IMG/VR virus record: IMGVR_UViG_3300044634_001514
Coordinates: 1 to 24,080 of that record
Source of the DNA: a virus
Direction: 5' to 3' (one strand)
DNA length: 24,080 nucleotides
Part shown: piece by piece, positions 20,430 through 24,080 of the stretch
How positions within the stretch are numbered: position 1 is the stretch's first letter
Layout: each line of letters opens with the position of its first letter
Notes under the pieces: generated by a model
What the model saw: only the letters and a program-made list of their open reading frames with translations
Told to the model about the DNA's origin: nothing
The model's database searches: none
Made by a program: the position numbers and the translations under genes

Positions 20430-20537
20430 ATGTACAAGGATGTACTGCAGGTGCTGCATGTTCTGGCTACCGCTATACTTATGTTGTTAGCGGGCCAGTT
20501 GAAGGAGATGTGTCTCAAGATACTGGGAGGTGAGTGA
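20430..20537 (+). CDS. Tiny membrane protein (35 aa)
   Basis: GGAG is five bases before ATG 20430. The 35 residues carry one hydrophobic segment (VLHVLATAILMLLAG, about 8-22) followed by a basic/acidic tail (QLKEMCLKILGGE). It ends TGATG on the next gene, inside the GGAGGTGAGTGATG word. It may sit in the inner membrane with one span. Role unknown; too small for a standard holin. Confidence 0.62.
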   Translation: MYKDVLQVLHVLATAILMLLAGQLKEMCLKILGGE

Positions 20538-20755
20538 TGGCTTGGCAACAGATGCCCGCCGATGCAGGGCAGATCGTTGATGTGCGGTACGACTGCGACT
20601 GGGAGACACGCACGCTGTACAAGCGTGTTGCCGACCGCAACGAGGGCAGTGTTGAACTGCTGCTTGGACGGATCGTTGACGGTGAGGATAGGTACGAACC
20701 ACAGAATGGCGTACTGCCCAAGGTGGAGCGGTGGATTTCAGAGGGAGGTGAGTGA
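20537..20755 (+). CDS. Hypothetical protein (72 aa), paralog of the gene at 19775
   Basis: ATG 20537 is inside a GGAGGTGAGTGATG word, with the in-frame GTG at 20534 rejected. It shares AWQQMPADAGQIVDVRYDCD, WETRTLYKRVADR, a GEDRYEPQNGVLP segment and a final KVERWISEG with the 90-residue protein 490 bases before, at roughly 35-40% identity by eye. It lacks that protein's N-terminal extension. It ends with another copy of the same 14-base word. A local duplication is the simplest explanation. Confidence 0.8.
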   Translation: MAWQQMPADAGQIVDVRYDCDWETRTLYKRVADRNEGSVELLLGRIVDGEDRYEPQNGVLPKVERWISEGGE

Positions 20756-20967
20756 TGGCTAAGATGCTGTGCGAGTGCAAGGCTGGGCAGTTCCCGGGCG
20801 AGCCTATCGATGAGCAGTTCGCTGCGTTCGATGCGCTCGCTCGTCAGTGCGGGTATGCGTCTGGCATAGCTGCCGCCAATGAGTGTGTGCTGTGGGGGGA
20901 TACGGTCGAACAGGCCGTGGCGTTTATGTCCAAGCAACTGGAGGTGAGTGATGTTTGCAATGAGTGA
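20755..20967 (+). CDS. Hypothetical protein (70 aa)
   Basis: Start set by TGATG overlap within the 14-base word. The protein starts MAKMLCECKAGQFPGE, then has helices (IDEQFAAFDALARQCGYASG, AANECVLWGDTVEQAVAFMS) and ends KQLEVSDVCNE. Five cysteines without a clear metal motif. The 3' end holds the ribosome site and start of the tiny membrane protein, overlapping it by 17 bases. Unknown function. Confidence 0.75.
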   Translation: MAKMLCECKAGQFPGEPIDEQFAAFDALARQCGYASGIAAANECVLWGDTVEQAVAFMSKQLEVSDVCNE

Positions 20968-21037
20968 GACGATGGACTTTCTGATCGGTGGCACCGGGGT
21001 GCTGCTGCTGTTGTGGTGGAGTTCTGGGAGCCACTGA
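20951..21037 (+). CDS. Tiny membrane protein (28 aa)
   Basis: ATG 20951 belongs to the fourth GGAGGTGAGTGATG word; ATG 20960 is an alternative. A single hydrophobic span (FLIGGTGVLLLLWWSS, about 10-25) ends with a polar SGSH. It lies just before the recombinase, and its 3' end supplies GGGAG for that gene. It could be a real membrane peptide or just a coupling frame. Confidence 0.5.
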   Translation: MFAMSETMDFLIGGTGVLLLLWWSSGSH

Positions 21038-21039
21038 CC

Positions 21040-21813
21040 ATGCTGTATGGATATGCCCGTGTTTCTACAGATAAGCAGGAGAACTCAGCTGATGCCCAGG
21101 CTATACGTCTTAGGGCATACGCTGAGCAGTCGGGCTTGGAGTTCGGGGGCGTGTTCGTAGACGAGGATCAGTCGGCCTTCCACATCCCATGGCACCAGCG
21201 CAGGCAGGGCAGGGCGCTGTGGGATAAGCTCAAGGCCGGGGATGCGGTGGCGTTCTGCACGTTCGACCGAGTCTTCCGTTCGGTGCTGGATGCTGCGGTC
21301 ACTTTAGACAAGTGCAAGGCGCTTGGCGTTCAGCTGCGGTTCCTAGACAACAGCATCGATGTGATGACAAGCGAAGGCGAGTTGACGTTCAACGTCCGGT
21401 CTTGCGTTGCCCAGTTTGAAAGTCAGATCAGAGGCCAGCGGCAGCGGGAGATCCAGTCCTACCTACGCGCAGCCGGTCGCCCGTATGGGAAGTTCCGTCC
21501 GTACGGATGGGTGGCCAAGGACAAAGCGTTCGTTGCCTACCGTCCCGAGCGGGAGATCGGTGACATGGTTGTGGCCATGCGCAAGGCAGGCCGGTCCTTC
21601 ACGGACATCTGCCTGCACCTGTGCAAGAAGGAACTGTGCAAGCCAGCCAACAAGAAGGGCGTCAGGGGGTACTACGGCCTGTCAGACACAGTGGCTCTGC
21701 ATCGGGCAGCGTCAGCTGGATACCCAAAGATCCCGCCAAGACTTTCGCAAGCGCAGTGGCGCGACGAGATGCAGCGCGTAGAGAAATCTCATGCGACTCA
21801 GCCAGCGCTCTGA
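21040..21813 (+). CDS. Serine recombinase (resolvase/invertase family)
   Basis: I take ATG 21040 (MLYGYARVSTDKQ), with GGGAG nine bases upstream; the nine extra residues of the frame are inside the previous gene. The catalytic Ser is S9 in YARVSTDKQ, and F-DR-VFR (D76, R77, R80) is the conserved active-site motif. A long helix (NVRSCVAQFESQIRGQRQRE) is the dimer/E helix, followed by a DNA-binding region with GRPYGKFRPYGW and a helix-turn-helix-like end. 257 residues is longer than small resolvases (about 180-200) but shorter than large integrases. Such enzymes invert, resolve or integrate DNA by a Ser-DNA link. Its last 152 bases overlap the sigma-like gene. Confidence 0.92.
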   Translation: MLYGYARVSTDKQENSADAQAIRLRAYAEQSGLEFGGVFVDEDQSAFHIPWHQRRQGRALWDKLKAGDAVAFCTFDRVFRSVLDAAVTLDKCKALGVQLRFLDNSIDVMTSEGELTFNVRSCVAQFESQIRGQRQREIQSYLRAAGRPYGKFRPYGWVAKDKAFVAYRPEREIGDMVVAMRKAGRSFTDICLHLCKKELCKPANKKGVRGYYGLSDTVALHRAASAGYPKIPPRLSQAQWRDEMQRVEKSHATQPAL

Positions 21814-22228
21814 GTGTCTTGCCGTTGATGAACCTGTCGGTGGCTAGCTCCTGCTCCCACTCTGGGAGATCAGCGATGGCCAGCCGGATGTGGTCAACGT
21901 GATCGAACTCTGGCAGCAGGTCGGCTGCCTCCTCCAGCGTGATGCGAATCTCCCCTGGCTGGCGGGCTAGCTTCTTAATAGCCTTGTACATGGCGTTGAG
22001 TACAGCCCTGGCGAAGTATGCCTTTGGGTAGGGCAGCCGCTTGGGGTCATAGGTTCGGGCAGCTTTGACCAGCGCCAGATACCCTTCGCTCTGCAGGTCT
22101 TCGACCAGCACCGACCGCTGCCACCCGGGGCGGTTCTGTAGGAAATACTTTGCGAGTATCGCCGCGAGCGGCATGTACTCAACGACTAGGCGTTGACGCT
22201 TGGCTGAGAGCTTCAATCGTTTTGTCAT
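21662..22228 (-). CDS. Phage-encoded sigma-70-like factor
   Basis: A 188-residue protein. Residues 12-90 fit region 2: LVVEYMPLAAILAKYFLQN, then EDLQSEGYLALVKAARTYDP (43-62), the core-RNA-polymerase and -10 binding part, then YFARAVLNAMYKAIKKLARQ. Residues 117-165 fit region 4, with LPEWEQELATDRFINGKTLR, then ALAESHEISLRAASRRATAL as the helix-turn-helix for -35 contact. No region 1 or 3 is seen, as in short alternative sigmas. It probably directs host RNA polymerase to phage promoters. The Shine-Dalgarno site is weak, and the start overlaps the previous gene by 50 bases, so coupling is likely. The 3' end overlaps the recombinase on the other strand. Confidence 0.88.
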   Translation of the reverse strand: MTKRLKLSAKRQRLVVEYMPLAAILAKYFLQNRPGWQRSVLVEDLQSEGYLALVKAARTYDPKRLPYPKAYFARAVLNAMYKAIKKLARQPGEIRITLEEAADLLPEFDHVDHIRLAIADLPEWEQELATDRFINGKTLRALAESHEISLRAASRRATALAKVLAGSLGIQLTLPDAEPLCLTGRSTP

Positions 22229-22406
22229 GCGCGTTCAGACGAACCTCATGTTCCTCTATGGTCTGGCGCAGTTCGTCCAGCATGCGGGGCAATGACTCCA
22301 CGCTACTGGCTATGACCGCAACCTTGGCATGCAGGCTGAATGCCCACGGGACTACCGCTGCGGCAACCGAAATGCCCAGCATCCACAACTCTGTCTCAGG
22401 CGACAT
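22179..22406 (-). CDS. Small membrane protein with coiled coil (75 aa)
   Basis: GAGGGG stands five bases before ATG 22406. One N-terminal membrane span (LWMLGISVAAAVVPWAF, about 7-23) is followed by a charged coiled-coil helix (SLPRMLDELRQTIEEHEVRL, on to NAHDKTIEALSQ). Phage lysis regions often encode such spans with coiled coils (XhlA- or Rz-like annotations), but topology alone does not prove a role. It overlaps the sigma-like gene by 50 bases and the 79-residue gene by 11. Confidence 0.78.
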   Translation of the reverse strand: MSPETELWMLGISVAAAVVPWAFSLHAKVAVIASSVESLPRMLDELRQTIEEHEVRLNAHDKTIEALSQASTPSR

Positions 22407-22635
22407 CTGTTCCCCTCACCATGGCGATTAACATGAGTCCCGCGTACGGGTGTAGTTGCCCTTCCTCAACGTGGAGTTTGATCATCCGCGTTGCTTTGAA
22501 GGCGTCGGCTTCGGGGTATCTATACATATGGGTGTGCCCGTTGTATCGGGCTAAGACTTCAAAGCTGATGTCGCTTCCAGTCTCAGATGCTCTAGGCTTG
22601 TTTGGTGTTCGCTGAAAATCCATTTGGCTAGCCAT
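22396..22635 (-). CDS. Hypothetical protein (about 79 aa), start uncertain
   Basis: The open frame begins at 22692, but ATG 22635 (MASQMDFQRTP) or 22623 (MDFQRTPNKP) are the likelier starts. Neither has a clear ribosome site, so coupling to the overlapping upstream gene is probable. The protein is beta/alpha (ISFEVLARYNGHTHMYRYPE, ADAFKATRMIKLHVEEG, LHPYAGLMLIAMVRG). No family is recognised. It overlaps the next gene upstream by 85 bases. Confidence 0.62.
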   Translation of the reverse strand: MASQMDFQRTPNKPRASETGSDISFEVLARYNGHTHMYRYPEADAFKATRMIKLHVEEGQLHPYAGLMLIAMVRGTDVA

Positions 22636-22856
22636 GCACTGATGAGGTTGATGATGATGGGCAGGACGATCAGCAGCAGGACCGATCCGCATTCCTGGTG
22701 ACGCGCGCGGAACTCACTGCGGATCTGCTTCTTCCATTCGCGCCGGTCGGGGTTGGCCGTGGCGATTGCGATCAGCGCCACCTCCTCGCCGTGCTTCGAC
22801 ATGCGAGCAGCCCCCGTCTCTTCCGCACACCTGTGCGCTATTTGCTGGGCACGCAT
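22551..22856 (-). CDS. Small protein with one C-terminal membrane span (101 aa)
   Basis: I choose ATG 22856 (MRAQQIAHRCAEETG), which overlaps the end of the Cys-rich gene by 19 bases and has AAGGA some ten bases upstream. The first part is polar and basic (NPDRREWKKQIRSEFRARHQ). A hydrophobic segment follows (SVLLLIVLPIIINLISAWLA, on to WIF), then a short helix. A single-span inner-membrane protein is likely. Partners may be the other small membrane protein and the protease of this cluster. Confidence 0.75.
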   Translation of the reverse strand: MRAQQIAHRCAEETGAARMSKHGEEVALIAIATANPDRREWKKQIRSEFRARHQECGSVLLLIVLPIIINLISAWLAKWIFSEHQTSLEHLRLEATSALKS

Positions 22857-23089
22857 GTCTTGCATTCCTTGGAGGGGACAAGCACAGACTTTGTCTTGCA
22901 GAGGCACCCGGGCGGGCACGCGCAGTCGGTCACATGTCCATCGCCGTGCGTGATCTTGCCGTTCTTACACAGCCCGCAGCACTTGGACTTGGGTGCCGTG
23001 TAGGTGGTGACAACGTACGCTGCCTCCACTGCGACCCGCTCAGGGAATGTGGGCACCGGGAACAGCAGCGAGAAGATGAGACTGATCAT
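22838..23089 (-). CDS. Cys-rich protein with hydrophobic N-terminus (83 aa)
   Basis: The ATG overlaps the protease gene's stop (ATGA at 23086-23089). Residues 1-13 are hydrophobic (MISLIFSLLFPVP), perhaps an export or anchor signal. Nine cysteines follow in KCCGLCKNGKITHGDGHVTD, CACPPGCLCK and ECKTC. The CCGLCKNGKITHGDGHVT stretch reminds me of short proteins found beside papain-like proteases in environmental phages. Metal binding or disulfides are possible, depending on location. Function unknown. Confidence 0.82.
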   Translation of the reverse strand: MISLIFSLLFPVPTFPERVAVEAAYVVTTYTAPKSKCCGLCKNGKITHGDGHVTDCACPPGCLCKTKSVLVPSKECKTCVPSK

Positions 23090-24018
23090 GTCTGCAGTAG
23101 TCCTATGGTGCCGTAGTCAGGCAGCTTCTGAGGGGGGAAGCCATCCACATTTCCGTATGCCCAGGCATCACCATCGGTGACGCACACTGCCCAGTCGTCT
23201 GCCTTGGTGACGATCATCCCCGGCACCTGCTCCGGGTAGGACGATGGCCAGTCCTTCACAGGTTGGTTCCACGGACCCCAGGAATTCTGGATGAAGAACA
23301 CAGTGAACGGCCAGAACTCTTTGGTGTCGTCAAAACCTACCGTCGCCATGTCATGCGCCCAGCCTCCAGCCTGACGAGGGTGGATGTTCTGTGAGTTGGG
23401 TGAGCTTGCCCACTTGGCGTACTGCCCTGAGTGAATTCCGTACCCGTTGGCCAGTGCGTCCATCGCATCGCGCACCGTGTTGATCTGTCTAATGATGCCG
23501 ACCTTGTGCTGGCGGCAGATGTCGGCCACATCCTTGGGCACGCCGGACGAACCCCAGCCTGCGCCGAGGTTGCCGCTGTACTTGGAGAGATCGACTGGTT
23601 CGTACTTCTGCCGGATGCAGAAGCCAACGTCCCGCTCAAACGTCGATGCCCTGGCAGGGATCATGCCCTCACCGCTGTGGCCGCGGGCACCGTACGTTGG
23701 CTCAGTTGCGCCGCGCTTAACGAAAGACTCTGGCCTGTTCTCTATCAATACCTGGACCGCGCGCGTGCAATCCCGCGCTGAACGCGAGCCGTGTGCGACA
23801 CAATCTCCGACCGTCTGAACTTCGGTGAAGGACAGTGGGTCCAGCTTGCGAACGTACTGCCACAGCAGGGCGCGCTTGCCCTCGCCTGACCCCACGCTGT
23901 TGGGTTCCGAGTAGATTGGGCGGGGCTGCGACTCCTGCCACAGCACCCGATCACGGGGGCTGTTGATCCAGCCGGTCAGCCCATCGTCGTATGCTTTGAG
24001 GGGGGCGAAGTCACTCAC
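23086..24018 (-). CDS. Papain-like (C1-type) cysteine protease
   Basis: The frame opens at TTG 24030, but that codon abuts GGGAGG. GTG 24018 (MSDFAPLKAYDDG) has GGGAGG 12 bases upstream and overlaps the upstream stop, so I use it: 310 residues. From that start the catalytic Cys is C73 in QTVGDCVAHGS, with oxyanion Gln at 68. The catalytic His is H222 in GGWAHDMATVGFDD, and Asn is N245 in FFIQNSWGPW. Order and spacing match peptidase C1. No signal peptide is seen. It could process virion proteins or attack host-surface proteins, or help lysis. It heads a coupled cluster of small envelope-type genes. Confidence 0.88.
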   Translation of the reverse strand: MSDFAPLKAYDDGLTGWINSPRDRVLWQESQPRPIYSEPNSVGSGEGKRALLWQYVRKLDPLSFTEVQTVGDCVAHGSRSARDCTRAVQVLIENRPESFVKRGATEPTYGARGHSGEGMIPARASTFERDVGFCIRQKYEPVDLSKYSGNLGAGWGSSGVPKDVADICRQHKVGIIRQINTVRDAMDALANGYGIHSGQYAKWASSPNSQNIHPRQAGGWAHDMATVGFDDTKEFWPFTVFFIQNSWGPWNQPVKDWPSSYPEQVPGMIVTKADDWAVCVTDGDAWAYGNVDGFPPQKLPDYGTIGLLQT

Positions 24019-24080
24019 TTTGCTTTGCAACCTCCCGGCATGCGGCTGCGATCTGGTTCACTAGCGAGGTGCTAAGTGGT
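24011..24080 (-). CDS. 3' end of an upstream gene, cut by the window edge
   Basis: A frame enters from the right edge and ends TGA at 24011-24013 after 22 residues (LSTSLVNQIAAACREVAKQ near its end). It overlaps the GTG start of the protease by 8 bases, and its last codons include GGGAGG, a usual coupled arrangement. Too little is seen to name it. Confidence 0.55.
   Translation of the reverse strand, partial: PLSTSLVNQIAAACREVAKQSE

Noticed and set aside
21866-21885. A 6-bp perfect hairpin (CTCCCA/TGGGAG) near the convergent gene ends
   Set aside because: No T-run follows on either strand and it lies inside the sigma-like coding sequence, so it is not a usable terminator.

Overview
The window is part of the genome of a tailed double-stranded DNA bacteriophage. 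The proof is a contiguous virion-assembly block: scaffold, major capsid protein, decoration-like protein, candidate small terminase, large terminase with Walker motifs, and portal. Next to it lies a dense run of very small phage genes. The DNA looks GC-rich, nearly all genes have strong Shine-Dalgarno sites, and start/stop overlaps (ATGA, TGATG, TAATG) are the rule. No gene fixes the host. No tail, DNA polymerase or RNA polymerase gene is present, so morphology and replication type cannot be read here. No tRNA, CRISPR array or insertion sequence was seen.

Layout. (1) Positions 1-13410, minus strand, read right to left: a possible sigma-fold regulator (13410-12802), a very strong terminator, a 465-nt G-rich spacer, four small virion-associated or unknown genes, an unknown 291-residue protein, scaffold, major capsid protein, decoration-like protein, a terminator, a 51-residue protein, a Pro/Gln-rich 649-residue protein, a promoter, a glycosyltransferase-like protein, a candidate small terminase that seems to start at CTG, two tiny genes, the large terminase, a 105-residue protein and the portal (cut by the window edge). 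(2) Positions 13411-13819: a divergent control region with promoter-like elements, hairpins and direct repeats. (3) Positions 13820-21813, plus strand: about 25 mostly tiny genes, including a DUF7227-like protein, a DUF7249-like protein, an XF1762-family acetyltransferase-like protein, a cytosine-methyltransferase-like protein, a PGPW-motif protein, small zinc-ribbon proteins, two tiny membrane proteins, a paralogous pair and a serine recombinase. (4) Positions 24080-21662, minus strand: a papain-like cysteine protease, a Cys-rich protein, two small membrane proteins, an unknown protein, and a sigma-70-like factor whose gene overlaps the recombinase tail to tail by 152 bp.

How it may work together. 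The minus block builds the capsid and packages DNA. Its order (scaffold, capsid, glycosyltransferase, terminases, portal) differs from the usual terminase-portal-capsid order. The plus block looks like an accessory or early module under control of the 13.4-13.8 kb region. The phage sigma factor, and perhaps the product of 12802-13410, are candidates for switching transcription between blocks. The protease and membrane-protein group could serve host-envelope entry or lysis, but that is inference.

Several genes are shorter than 60 codons or use non-ATG starts, so a simple ORF search would miss them: the CTG-started 180-residue candidate small terminase, the 59-, 51-, 51-, 47-, 42-, 37-, 35- and 28-residue proteins and a 12-codon micro-ORF.
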